Positions 28,256-36,450 of a DNA stretch of 64,000 nucleotides are shown one piece after another. Below the pieces are notes generated by a model. The model did no database searches, was not told where the DNA came from, and saw only the letters and a program-made list of their open reading frames with translations. A program made the translations under genes and the position numbers. Origin of the DNA: Desulfuromonadales bacterium (lineage in GTDB: Bacteria > Desulfobacterota > Desulfuromonadia > Desulfuromonadales > Syntrophotaleaceae); assembly GCA_030154185.1 (NCBI GenBank), contig JASKKK010000003.1, forward strand, positions 1-64,000. The letters are read 5' to 3'. How positions within the stretch are numbered: the stretch's first letter is position 1; each line of letters begins with the position of its first letter.

Positions 28256-28283
28256 GATGATTCCCCTTCTCAAGTATTTGTCT

Positions 28284-28318
28284 ATTTGCACAATAATGCA
28301 AATACCTTGACCTTTCAA
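28284..28318 (-). promoter_or_regulatory. ArsR-type operator overlapping a promoter
   Basis: Perfect inverted repeat ATTTGCA (28284-28290) and TGCAAAT (28297-28303) with a 6-base gap. On the minus strand TTGAAA (28318-28313), a 17-base spacer and TATTGT (28295-28290) form a promoter whose -10 lies inside the repeat. Binding there would block transcription of the arsR operon. Confidence 0.7.
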
Positions 28319-28489
28319 GTGTTAAAAACACCCAATATCCTTACTTGCGGTCAATGCCGTGCATAGCTTTTTCTGTCAGCACCAAGGTGTATCCCACCTC
28401 CCTTGCTCGTACCTCCCACTTACGGCTATACTGACAATGCTCGCAAAATATGAAAATTGAAGGTTCAGGTACGGAGCAGGAGTCAACCG

Positions 28490-29158
28490 GTGAGTCCGAA
28501 AAAAAATAAAAAAGTATCCAACCCCGTCCCCCCCGGGGGCAACCGCCGCCTGCTGTTGCACAGCTGTTGTGCACCATGTGCCGGTGGCATTCTGGAGTCG
28601 TTGTTGGAATCCGGGGTTGAGGCTACGCTGTTTTTCTGCAATCCCAACATTCACCCCCACGACGAATACCGTAAACGCAAGGAGGAACAAAAGACATTTG
28701 CCGACAAGCGCGGTGTCCCTTTCGTGGAGGCGGATCCCGACCCGGCACCATGGTTCCGGATTGTCGCCGGACTGGAAGACGAACCGGAGCGCGGCAGGCG
28801 CTGCACCGCCTGTTTCCTGATGCGCCTGACGACAACGGCTGAATATGCAGCCGCCCACGGGTTTGAAACCTTCGCCACCACGCTGGGCATTTCCCGGTGG
28901 AAGGACCTGGACCAGGTCAATGCCGCCGGCCAAGCGGCCGCCGGCGCCTATGCGGAAACGGCTTTCTGGCCCTTCAACTGGCGCAAAGGCGGAGGTTCAC
29001 AACGCATGATCGAGGTTTCGAAACGGGAAGGGTTCTACCACCAGCCATACTGCGGCTGCGTCTTCAGCCTGCGGGACACAAATTGCTGGCGCCTGCAAAA
29101 AGGCGACAGTATCATTGAACGGGATTTGACCATCTACGGCCGCTGGCTGGGGAAATAG
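28490..29158 (+). CDS. queH: Epoxyqueuosine reductase QueH
   Basis: Last enzyme of queuosine tRNA modification, reducing epoxyqueuosine to queuosine; the non-orthologous replacement of QueG. 222 residues from a GTG start with GGAG 7 bases upstream. Family cysteines are all present: HSCCAPC near the N-terminus, RRCTACF in the middle and YCGCVFS near the C-terminus, which together provide the iron-sulfur and metal sites. A short Lys/Asn-rich N-terminal extension precedes the first strand. The gene is divergent from the arsR operon and ends at a strong hairpin terminator. Other queuosine genes are not in the window. Confidence 0.92.
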   Translation: MSPKKNKKVSNPVPPGGNRRLLLHSCCAPCAGGILESLLESGVEATLFFCNPNIHPHDEYRKRKEEQKTFADKRGVPFVEADPDPAPWFRIVAGLEDEPERGRRCTACFLMRLTTTAEYAAAHGFETFATTLGISRWKDLDQVNAAGQAAAGAYAETAFWPFNWRKGGGSQRMIEVSKREGFYHQPYCGCVFSLRDTNCWRLQKGDSIIERDLTIYGRWLGK

Positions 29159-29175
29159 CAGCAAAACGGTACGAA

Positions 29176-29213
29176 ACCAAAAGCCGCCCGGCATGACCGA
29201 GGCGGCTTTTGGT
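29176..29213. terminator. Bidirectional terminator between queH and the hybrid kinase
   Basis: ACCAAAAGCCGCC (29176-29188) pairs perfectly with GGCGGCTTTTGGT (29201-29213) around a 12-base loop. The A-rich and T-rich segments in the stem serve both directions, ending queH and the facing kinase gene. Confidence 0.85.
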
Positions 29214-29248
29214 CGTATGGACAGATGTCAAGCACCTTGGAGAAGACC

Positions 29249-31498
29249 TCATTCGAGGATTTCGCGCACCTTCAAACCGAGGGATACCGGGGTGAACGGT
29301 TTGGCCAGAAAGCCGTCCCTGCGAGCCTCAGGGTCCTGAATGGCTTGGGTGTCTTGGGGATAGCCGGAGACATAAAGTACCTTGAGATCGTCCTGCCGCT
29401 TGCGCAGTTCCGTCGCCAGGGCCGGACCACTGCCTCCCGGCATGACCACATCGGTCAACAGAAGATGAACGGAGCCGTTATAGTTATCGTAAACCTGCAA
29501 GGCCTCCTGCGGATCGCAGGCTTCCAGAATCCGATATCCGTTGCTGCTCAATACCATGTGAGCCAGATCCCGGACGGATTCGTTATCCTCGACCAGCAAA
29601 ATGGTTTCCGAACCTTTGACGGGCAGGCTGACGTTCTCCACACTGCTCGACTCATGCATCGGGCTGTCGATGCGCGGCAGATAGATTTTAAAGGTGGTGC
29701 CCAGACGCGGTTCACTGTAAACATAGATATGGCCACCGCTCTGCTGCACGATGCCATAGACCGTTGACAACCCCAAACCCGTCCCCTTCCCGGTCTCCTT
29801 GGTGGTGTAAAACGGTTCGAAAATCTTGCTCATGGTCTCGGTATCCATACCGCAGCCGCTATCGGTAACCGACATCATGACATAATGGCCCGGGTCCAGG
29901 CCCGTATGCCAGGATGAATAGATTTCATCGAGTTCGATATTGATGGTTTCGATGGTCAGTTTCCCGCCATCGGGCATGGCATCGCGGGCGTTGACGGCCA
30001 GATTGACGATCACCTGCTCGATCTGGCCGCGATCGGCCTTCACCAGACCCAGGCGGGGATCCCGCAGTACCGCCAGTTCCACATCGGCGCCGAGAATGCG
30101 ACGCAACATCTTTTCCATGTCGGCGGTCACCCCGTTCAGATCCATTTCCTTGGTCTGCATGACCTGCCGGCGGCTGAAAGCCAGCAATTGACTGGTCAGG
30201 GATGAGGCCTGTTCCCCCGCCTTGACAATCTGTTCGAGACAACCCTTCATAGCTTCGTCGGGATACTTCTGCAACAGGTACTGACTGTAGCCGCTGATCA
30301 CGGTAAGCAGATTGTTGAAATCGTGGGCCACTCCGCCGGCCAGACGCCCCATGGCCTCCATCTTCTGGGCATGAAGGAACTGCTTCTGCAGACTCTTGAG
30401 GTCGGTATTGTCGAACAAAAAACCTTCGACGGTTTTGAGGTTCCCTTCCTCGTCACACTCACCGGTCAGATTGGCGATGAGTTGCAGCGGCGTTCCGTCG
30501 CATTTGCAGGCTTCGATTTCAATATATTCCATTTTTCCCTGCTGGCGCAGAGTCTCAAAAAAAACGGGAGCGGCGTTGTCCTGAAATATCAGATCCAGAA
30601 GATTTTGTTCCAGGGCCTGCTGCCGACCACCGAACCCGAAAATACGAAGAAATGCCGGATTGCAGTCGATGAGTCGACCTTCGATGGTGGCGATAAAATC
30701 TCCAGTGAGATCGTTTTCAAAAAAATGCCGGTAACGGGCCTGACTTTCCCGCAACCGCTCAAGGGCGCGTTTTTCTTCGGTGATATCCCTGGCAACCGAC
30801 TGAAATTCCAACAGGCGACCGTTTTCGTCAAAGATGGGACAATCGCACCAGCTTTGCCATACACGCTCACCTGCATGGTTATAGGCTTCGACCTCGAAGG
30901 AAGCCAGACGGGGATCTTCTGCCTGGGAAGCGACATGCGCCTGAATCTTGCCTAGAAACTCCTCCGAAACATGGTCGATAAACCGGGTGCCTACCAGATC
31001 CTGCCGGTTTTTTCCGAAAAACCGGCAGTAGGCGGAATTGACAAAGGTGAGAGTGGTATCGGGTTGCCAGCGGCAGACCAGATCGACCTGGCTTTCGACC
31101 AGGGTCCGGTATTGTGCTTCCCTGGCGCGCAGATTTTCCACTGCCGTTTTGCGTTGATTGATGTTGCAGAGCTGTTCGGCCACCAGGGTGAGTTCGCCAT
31201 GCTCGTTGTAAATGGGAAAACAGCGCACCTCGAGATGGCCGATGCGGGCATTGTGCTTCTCGCTGACCAACGGCTTGCCGGTGCGGAACACCTCCTTCAC
31301 ATGGCAAGGCTGGCAGGGTCTGCCCTGACCGGGATAAAAGACATCGAAACAAAAACGACCGCCAATTCTTTTTTCTTCGGAAACGTAATCGTACCCTCCG
31401 CGCCAATTGCACATAATCAGGCGATGATCGCGGTCGATGACGGCCAGCATATCGGGGATATCGGAGAAAAGCCGCTCGTAGATGGATGGTTTTGTCAT
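29249..31498 (-). CDS. Hybrid sensor histidine kinase with three PAS domains and a receiver
   Basis: Cytoplasmic-looking hybrid kinase of 749 residues without membrane spans. Three PAS-like domains (about residues 5-125, 130-250 and 255-375) precede the dimerisation helix with the phospho-accepting histidine in GVAHDFNN (about 388). The ATP-binding domain has NLAVNARDA (N box), DSGCGM and GKGTGLGLS. A C-terminal receiver (about 635-749) has its aspartate in LLLTDVVMPGG and the conserved lysine in LAKPFT. The first PAS contains PCQPCHVKEVF, a CxxCH pattern often seen in PAS domains of this phylum. In a cytoplasmic protein it would not carry c-type heme. No separate response regulator is adjacent. 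The start at 31498 has AAAGGA about 12 bases upstream. Confidence 0.9.
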   Translation of the reverse strand: MTKPSIYERLFSDIPDMLAVIDRDHRLIMCNWRGGYDYVSEEKRIGGRFCFDVFYPGQGRPCQPCHVKEVFRTGKPLVSEKHNARIGHLEVRCFPIYNEHGELTLVAEQLCNINQRKTAVENLRAREAQYRTLVESQVDLVCRWQPDTTLTFVNSAYCRFFGKNRQDLVGTRFIDHVSEEFLGKIQAHVASQAEDPRLASFEVEAYNHAGERVWQSWCDCPIFDENGRLLEFQSVARDITEEKRALERLRESQARYRHFFENDLTGDFIATIEGRLIDCNPAFLRIFGFGGRQQALEQNLLDLIFQDNAAPVFFETLRQQGKMEYIEIEACKCDGTPLQLIANLTGECDEEGNLKTVEGFLFDNTDLKSLQKQFLHAQKMEAMGRLAGGVAHDFNNLLTVISGYSQYLLQKYPDEAMKGCLEQIVKAGEQASSLTSQLLAFSRRQVMQTKEMDLNGVTADMEKMLRRILGADVELAVLRDPRLGLVKADRGQIEQVIVNLAVNARDAMPDGGKLTIETINIELDEIYSSWHTGLDPGHYVMMSVTDSGCGMDTETMSKIFEPFYTTKETGKGTGLGLSTVYGIVQQSGGHIYVYSEPRLGTTFKIYLPRIDSPMHESSSVENVSLPVKGSETILLVEDNESVRDLAHMVLSSNGYRILEACDPQEALQVYDNYNGSVHLLLTDVVMPGGSGPALATELRKRQDDLKVLYVSGYPQDTQAIQDPEARRDGFLAKPFTPVSLGLKVREILE

Positions 31499-31802
31499 GA
31501 AATGCTTCGTCCTTTTTCGGCAAGACATGTAAAAGAATTGATACAAAAAAGGCTTTAGTTTTATAACCCGAAACAAAAAAATTAAAAAGCGTAAAATATT
31601 ATCATTAATGGTAAGGTTTTTTACAACCTTTTTTCCGGTATGGGGATATGAGCGGAAGATTTATTCGGGTATACGAAAAAGAAACCGTCTTACCAGGAAA
31701 GTTAGCGACGTTGTATATCGATGGAGGGGATAAAGGCGGATTCAAGAAAAGAAAATTCGATGAGAAATCTTTGCAACAAACGCTTTTTTGCCTCGCGGAC
31801 AG
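31499..31802. other. AT-rich spacer before the hybrid kinase
   Basis: About 300 bases, clearly more AT-rich than the flanks, with no supported gene. AAGGTT/AACCTT followed by TTTTTT (near 31612-31633) is a weak terminator-like stem. The kinase promoter should be here. The right side abuts the broken end of a gamma-glutamylcyclotransferase fragment, so some of the sequence may be replacement DNA left by a deletion. Confidence 0.4.
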
Positions 31803-31979
31803 CTATCTTAGCGGAAGCCAGCATCCCTTTTTAACGGGAACAAGAGAGTCTGTGAGGCGGTTATAAAGGTAGATCCAGGCCACTCCCAACAGGGTCGCCT
31901 TTCCGGCCAGCAGATAATGGGCGGCACCCTCACGCTGGAGGGTGCCGTAGACGAAAAGCAAGTCCGTTACAGGTGTCAT
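31803..31979 (-). pseudogene. Truncated gamma-glutamylcyclotransferase-like fragment
   Basis: A 58-codon frame whose first 35 residues, with LLFVYGTLQREGAAHYLLAG, match the N-terminus of the GGCT/AIG2-like family, including the YGTL substrate-loop motif. Family members usually have 110-150 residues. Here the match stops near residue 36 and continues as unrelated sequence to an early stop, so the catalytic glutamate region is missing. The ATG overlaps the rdgC stop (ATGA), which shows that the intact gene was once coupled to rdgC. A remnant is the best explanation; a short functional peptide cannot be excluded. Confidence 0.6.
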
Positions 31980-33133
31980 GCGTCTGGGGTAGTCTCTGCC
32001 AGGGGCGGGTGCCAGTCGTCCGCCAGCCGCTCCTCCAGAAAAGCGCACAGCAGACTGTCGAACAGCTGCAAACCTTCCTCCAGCACATACATGCGCTCGA
32101 AAAAGACCGCGAGCCGCTCGCTATCCCGGTCGGTCAAGGCATCTTTTTCGAGTTTGACAGCGGGACAGCGATAGGAACCGAACTGAAAAAGTTCGCCTTT
32201 GAGAGTCATTTTCCATTGCTGTTCGCCCTTTTCCAGATACAGGGTCCCTTCTGCGATATCCTTGCCGGTATCGAGGGCTGCCAGAGCCTCATCGAAATGA
32301 TCCTGGGGACCGGCCACGGTTATTTTCTGAGTCCCCTCCTCGTGCCCGCCGGTAAGAACCAATCGGTCGTTCAGGTAGGCGACAAATCCTTCTCCATCCA
32401 GAGCCGGGCCGGACTGGTTAACACGGTATTCGGCACCGGAGTTGAGGGTGCGGTCAACCAGCCAGCGTAAAAAATCCCACCCCAACCAGAGATTGTCCTT
32501 GATCTGATCGAGTACCGTGTCGTTGACGGCGCGGTTCAACTGTTGCAGAGCCTGCCTGCGCTCCTCACCAAGTACCGAGACGGCTCTGGACATGGGATGT
32601 ACCGCCACCAGACGCAATCCTTCGAAAGAGGTTTTAAAAAGGTTTTCGAACATTTCGATCACCTGGCTGTTGAGGGTTGCCAGGGTCAATCGACCGTTGC
32701 GCGTATCCCAGACAGCGTCAAAGGTGGCCGGGGACGGCAGAGTACGTGAAAGCAGGGTGCCGCGCACCGCGTCACGCAGTTCCTCGCGTTTGTTTTTCGG
32801 CACCCGCTGCAGGCCGGGATGCTCGGCAAGAAACTTCTGTTCGGCCCTCTCCATATGAGCCTTGAGCATGCCTGCGGGGATACGTCGACGGTCCCGTCGC
32901 AGGCTGAAGGTCAGATAATGATCGCGCGCGTAGGCGTCGGGGACTTCGAAGTCGCATGCTTCGAAATCGTCCAGATGTACCCAGCCGACAGACTGCTCCT
33001 CGCTTCCGCCCTCTATGCTCTGAAAAGCGTGCCCGGCCAGACATCTGCCGGCCCACTCGATGAAATTTTCCGTCGGCATATCGCCGACGACACTGAACTG
33101 ACAGATACTGACGGTATTGGACAGCAGACCCAT
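31976..33133 (-). CDS. rdgC: RdgC-family recombination-associated protein
   Basis: 385-residue protein resembling RdgC (PF04381), a ring-shaped DNA-binding protein that modulates RecA-dependent recombination in Gammaproteobacteria. The start at 33133 (MGLLSNTVSICQF) has AAAGGAGG 5 bases upstream and matches the length of this family branch; the longer frame to 33214 is not supported. Conserved-looking segments include LLSRTLPSPATFDAVWD in the middle and an acidic helical C-terminus. Its stop overlaps the start of the truncated cyclotransferase fragment. Sequence identity to the E. coli protein is expected to be low, so the functional transfer is moderate while the family call is good. Confidence 0.8.
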   Translation of the reverse strand: MGLLSNTVSICQFSVVGDMPTENFIEWAGRCLAGHAFQSIEGGSEEQSVGWVHLDDFEACDFEVPDAYARDHYLTFSLRRDRRRIPAGMLKAHMERAEQKFLAEHPGLQRVPKNKREELRDAVRGTLLSRTLPSPATFDAVWDTRNGRLTLATLNSQVIEMFENLFKTSFEGLRLVAVHPMSRAVSVLGEERRQALQQLNRAVNDTVLDQIKDNLWLGWDFLRWLVDRTLNSGAEYRVNQSGPALDGEGFVAYLNDRLVLTGGHEEGTQKITVAGPQDHFDEALAALDTGKDIAEGTLYLEKGEQQWKMTLKGELFQFGSYRCPAVKLEKDALTDRDSERLAVFFERMYVLEEGLQLFDSLLCAFLEERLADDWHPPLAETTPDA

Positions 33134-33356
33134 GGGATCCTCCTTTATGATATCGACGAGGTCTTCACCCTGGCGCGCGCTGACCGGCAAGACAGCATGT
33201 CCCAGCGAGGACACATCTTATAGCAGCGGACGATGTCTTGGGATTGCGCAACGGACAGGAATCGGAATCCGCAGGATGAAGATTATAGGACATACAATAG
33301 AAGCAGCTTGCGGGCAAGTAATTTTTGTTCGCACGGCCCATCGGGATATGCCGGAT

Positions 33357-34517
33357 TCACTTCGACTTATCTTGTTTCAGCCGCGGTGCGAGCAGACGGA
33401 AGACCATGGGATAGACGATACTGGCCAAAACCGCGGTCAATATCAGCATGCCGTTGAGAGAGGGTGACAGCAGCCCCATCTTTTGTCCCAAAGTACCGGC
33501 GACCACCAGCAGGGACAAAGGCGCCGCCAGCAGCAGAGCCATGCCGAAAGCCTCGATGCCACGCAAACCGATGATGCGTGCCGGCAACAGCGGCAAAAGC
33601 TTGGACGCCAACAATAACAAAGTAAGGCCCACGGCGAGTAAAACCGTTTTTGGCGACCTCAACAGAACCGGATCGAAAGCGGCCCCGACGCCGATAAAGA
33701 AAAAGGGAGTAAGAAAACCGAAGCCGACGGCATTGATCTTATCTTCGAAACGGCCTTTGCTCTTGAAGACATGACTGAAGATAACCCCGCCCATGAACGA
33801 ACCGAGAATCGGCTCGACTCCGGCAGCGAAAGCTGCCAAACCACCTACAAAAGCAACGGAGATAACCAGGCGGATGCCTTCTTCGGTTGGATCCTCGCTG
33901 CGCATGACACGATCGACATGTCCCGGATGCCACCAGGCCAGCAGATACAAAAGTTTCAGCCCCAAACCGGCCAACCCCAACAGTGCAACGAGTTTAAGCA
34001 GGTCCAGAAGAGCCATCGGGGTGAATCCGTATTGATGAAAAATATTGAGGAAGGTCAGCGCCAGAATCGAAATCAATTCCCCGGCCAGGGCAACACCGAG
34101 GATATCCCGCCCCAGAGGGAGTTTCAGCAGATCGGCCTCTTTGAGAACCGGTATGACGATTCCGGCTGAAATCATGGCCAAAACAATTCCGATATACCAT
34201 GGCAGCCCCAGAAAATGCATCAAAAACGGCATGATAATGAAGGCCGGCAGGGGGATCAGCACATATCTCAGAATCCGCCCGCTGCTCCGCAACTCTCTGA
34301 GCGACAGTTCGGTGCCGGCAATGAACATCAGATAGATCAGGCCGAGTTCCTTTAGCAATTCGAACCACGCAGGATGGTGCGCCAGCACGGTGTTGAACAG
34401 CAGCATGCCGTAAACGATTTCCAGCGCTGCCGAGGGCACGGACAGGCGACGGGCCGCCAGCGGCATGAGGGCCGCCCCGAACACTACCATGACAAGGGTA
34501 ACCAGTTGCTCGGCCAT
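33357..34517 (-). CDS. Cation:proton antiporter, CPA2 family
   Basis: Inner-membrane monovalent cation:proton antiporter-like protein, 386 residues with 11-13 hydrophobic segments and no cytoplasmic domain. Helix-5/6-type residues appear around LAMISAGIVIPVLKEADLL and the later GVGAAFDP stretch, matching the Na_H_Exchanger (PF00999) fold of KefB/GerN-like carriers. The ATG at 34517 lies three bases beyond the stop of the RCK-domain gene just upstream. The regulatory NAD-binding module that many KefB-like antiporters carry as a C-terminal fusion is therefore encoded separately here. Potassium or sodium specificity cannot be read from the sequence. Confidence 0.85.
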   Translation of the reverse strand: MAEQLVTLVMVVFGAALMPLAARRLSVPSAALEIVYGMLLFNTVLAHHPAWFELLKELGLIYLMFIAGTELSLRELRSSGRILRYVLIPLPAFIIMPFLMHFLGLPWYIGIVLAMISAGIVIPVLKEADLLKLPLGRDILGVALAGELISILALTFLNIFHQYGFTPMALLDLLKLVALLGLAGLGLKLLYLLAWWHPGHVDRVMRSEDPTEEGIRLVISVAFVGGLAAFAAGVEPILGSFMGGVIFSHVFKSKGRFEDKINAVGFGFLTPFFFIGVGAAFDPVLLRSPKTVLLAVGLTLLLLASKLLPLLPARIIGLRGIEAFGMALLLAAPLSLLVVAGTLGQKMGLLSPSLNGMLILTAVLASIVYPMVFRLLAPRLKQDKSK

Positions 34518-34520
34518 AGG

Positions 34521-36002
34521 TCAGAGAGTCTCCTGATCGGCCGGTAACAGCAGGGTGGAAATGCCGGCGCGGTCGACGACATGCCAAGGGACGTCAGGAT
34601 CCAGCCAATCGGGCCAGAGGCGGGGACGGCGCCACTCACCGATATTGGCGACCAGCAGCTTATGGTCCTTCAGCGCTGCGGTCAGAGCCGTTATGGGGTT
34701 GCCTTCCACCTGCGTCTCCCGGATTTCGATGCGGTAGATGTGGCGTAAACGATCGATGGTTTTGCATACGCCTTCGTAACCCTTCAATTCGCTGTCGGCG
34801 GCGATATATTCCGACGGCTTGCTGACCAGAGCCTCCAGGTTGAAATTCAGAGGCGAGGCGATCTCAAGGGCGGTCTGCATGCTGGCCTGCAACTGGGTAT
34901 CGGTCAAACAGGGTAAGGCCATGCGCTGATAGGGATAGGATCCGCCACTGACCAGCAACGGAGCCCGAAAGACCTGCGACAGACGCATCAGAAGTTTTTT
35001 GCGCCTCCAGCCCAGAGCCGGGCTTTTGGCACCGTGCCTGAGATGGGTTCGAGATAGCACCAAGAGTCCCACCTTCCCCGTGGGCCCCGGAGCCAGAGCG
35101 GGATCGGCCAGCAATTCTGCCAGAGGAATCTTTCGCAACTCAAACCGGTCAAGCCCCTGGGCAGCCAGCAACTTGCGAATCCGCTCCTGATCGCTGTGAC
35201 GGGTCGGGCAGAGCACGAGCGAGGCCTGCGCCAATGGAAATGTCTCGAGGATATAGGCCAGTTCGGCAAAATATTCTTCCGGTTCGTCACCGAAAAACAG
35301 GGCCAGCGTACGATCGCCGAATTCGAGAGGGAACTCCACGAAACGGAAGGTCAACATCTCCGACACGGTCTTCAGCACACGTGGATCACCTAAGATGATC
35401 AGCTTGTCCTCGGGTTTCAACACCGTATCGTCACGAGGGATGACCAGCGCCTCGTCCCGGTAGATCAGACCGATGCGCCAGCGACGAGGACGAATTCGTG
35501 CGATGGTCTTATTCGCCAAACGTGAATTGGGATGTACCTCGACTTCGAGAATCTCATTCTTGCCCAGACCGATACCATGCACAGTCTTGGTTTTGTGCTC
35601 GAGCCTGTTGCGCAGACCGGTGGCACTGACGTTAAAAATATTTTCCACCTCGACACCGAGCTGCTCCATGGCAGCAATGCCCGCACGAGTGATGCCTACA
35701 GCGAAAACCTGGCGGGTTTCGAAGTATTCCTTGACCACACGAGCAACTTCAATATTGATTTTTTCAAGAGTGGCCGTGATGAGAACGGTGTCGGTCTTTT
35801 TCAACCCTGCACGTTCGAGAACCAACCGGCTGGTGGCATCACCCGCCACCGTGGTAATACCGTTGCTGCGAATCTCCAGAACAGCATCCAGCGCCGCCTG
35901 ATCCTGATCGATAAGCACCAGTTCGCGATCGGGAGAAAGCAGCCGAATCAATCTGCGACCGATATTGCCGGCCCCGATGATAATATATCTGCCGGTAGCC
36001 AT
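34521..36002 (-). CDS. RCK (TrkA-N/TrkA-C) regulatory protein with extra C-terminal domain
   Basis: Cytoplasmic regulator of 493 residues. Residues 1-130 are a Rossmann TrkA-N (RCK) domain with GAGNIGRRL and the acidic end VLIDQD expected for NAD binding. Residues about 140-220 are a TrkA-C domain. The remaining roughly 270 residues form an alpha/beta region that looks like two universal-stress-like halves but has no clear ATP motif. AAGGAG precedes the ATG. The antiporter gene starts three bases after its stop, so this is very likely its gating subunit. The long C-terminal part is more than most TrkA-type proteins carry and may sense a second signal. Confidence 0.82.
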   Translation of the reverse strand: MATGRYIIIGAGNIGRRLIRLLSPDRELVLIDQDQAALDAVLEIRSNGITTVAGDATSRLVLERAGLKKTDTVLITATLEKINIEVARVVKEYFETRQVFAVGITRAGIAAMEQLGVEVENIFNVSATGLRNRLEHKTKTVHGIGLGKNEILEVEVHPNSRLANKTIARIRPRRWRIGLIYRDEALVIPRDDTVLKPEDKLIILGDPRVLKTVSEMLTFRFVEFPLEFGDRTLALFFGDEPEEYFAELAYILETFPLAQASLVLCPTRHSDQERIRKLLAAQGLDRFELRKIPLAELLADPALAPGPTGKVGLLVLSRTHLRHGAKSPALGWRRKKLLMRLSQVFRAPLLVSGGSYPYQRMALPCLTDTQLQASMQTALEIASPLNFNLEALVSKPSEYIAADSELKGYEGVCKTIDRLRHIYRIEIRETQVEGNPITALTAALKDHKLLVANIGEWRRPRLWPDWLDPDVPWHVVDRAGISTLLLPADQETL

Positions 36003-36450
36003 AAGATCTCCTTAACAAGCCGTTGAGAAATGTCCATCCCCGGCCGTTTTCAACACATCAAGCCGAATACAAGCATCCGCCTCGCTCACAAGTCTGTTCC
36101 GTTCCTTCTGCTCGGCCACCAAAGAGCTCCACAGGCTGTATCTCCAAAGCCGGCCAAGAGATGATCGTGCCGTTCTGAGGCAGTCGCAACGACCAGCCCG
36201 CTAAAACGAAAAACACCGCCGGTCAAACCGGCATGGCGCCACCCTCTGCCCCGAATGCTTCAACACCCGGCACTGCAACCAATCAACAGACAAGAAAGAT
36301 GCCTTCATGAATAACGCTCACCAATTCAGTGTAGGTCCATAGGGGTCATTTGGCAAGACAACGGGCGAAAGGATCTTTTGACAGCCGGGGCAGCAAAATA
36401 CTATACTCTCCTTGAGTACAAATATTACTCTGTTGATTTTCGGAGGTTTC
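36003..36450. other. Divergent region between the RCK gene and the GAF/AAA+ activator
   Basis: About 450 bases without a supported gene. It contains a strong promoter for the rightward gene (36378-36407, listed) and a small palindrome GCCGGT/ACCGGC (36218-36232). Base composition is mixed, and I see no further structure I would defend. Confidence 0.4.
36378..36407 (+). promoter_or_regulatory. Sigma70 promoter for the GAF/AAA+ activator gene
   Basis: Perfect -35 box TTGACA (36378-36383), an 18-base spacer and -10 box TATACT (36402-36407), 43 bases before the chosen ATG. It is the best sigma70 match seen in the window. The mRNA leader would be about 35 bases and carries GGAGG. Confidence 0.7.

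Noticed and set aside
30989..31330. CxxCH in the hybrid kinase taken as a c-type cytochrome motif
   Set aside because: The protein has no export signal, and the motif recurs in cytoplasmic PAS domains, so heme attachment is not supported.
31648..31866. 72-codon plus-strand frame in the AT-rich spacer
   Set aside because: No ribosome site, no recognised domain and it overlaps the cyclotransferase fragment; treated as non-coding.
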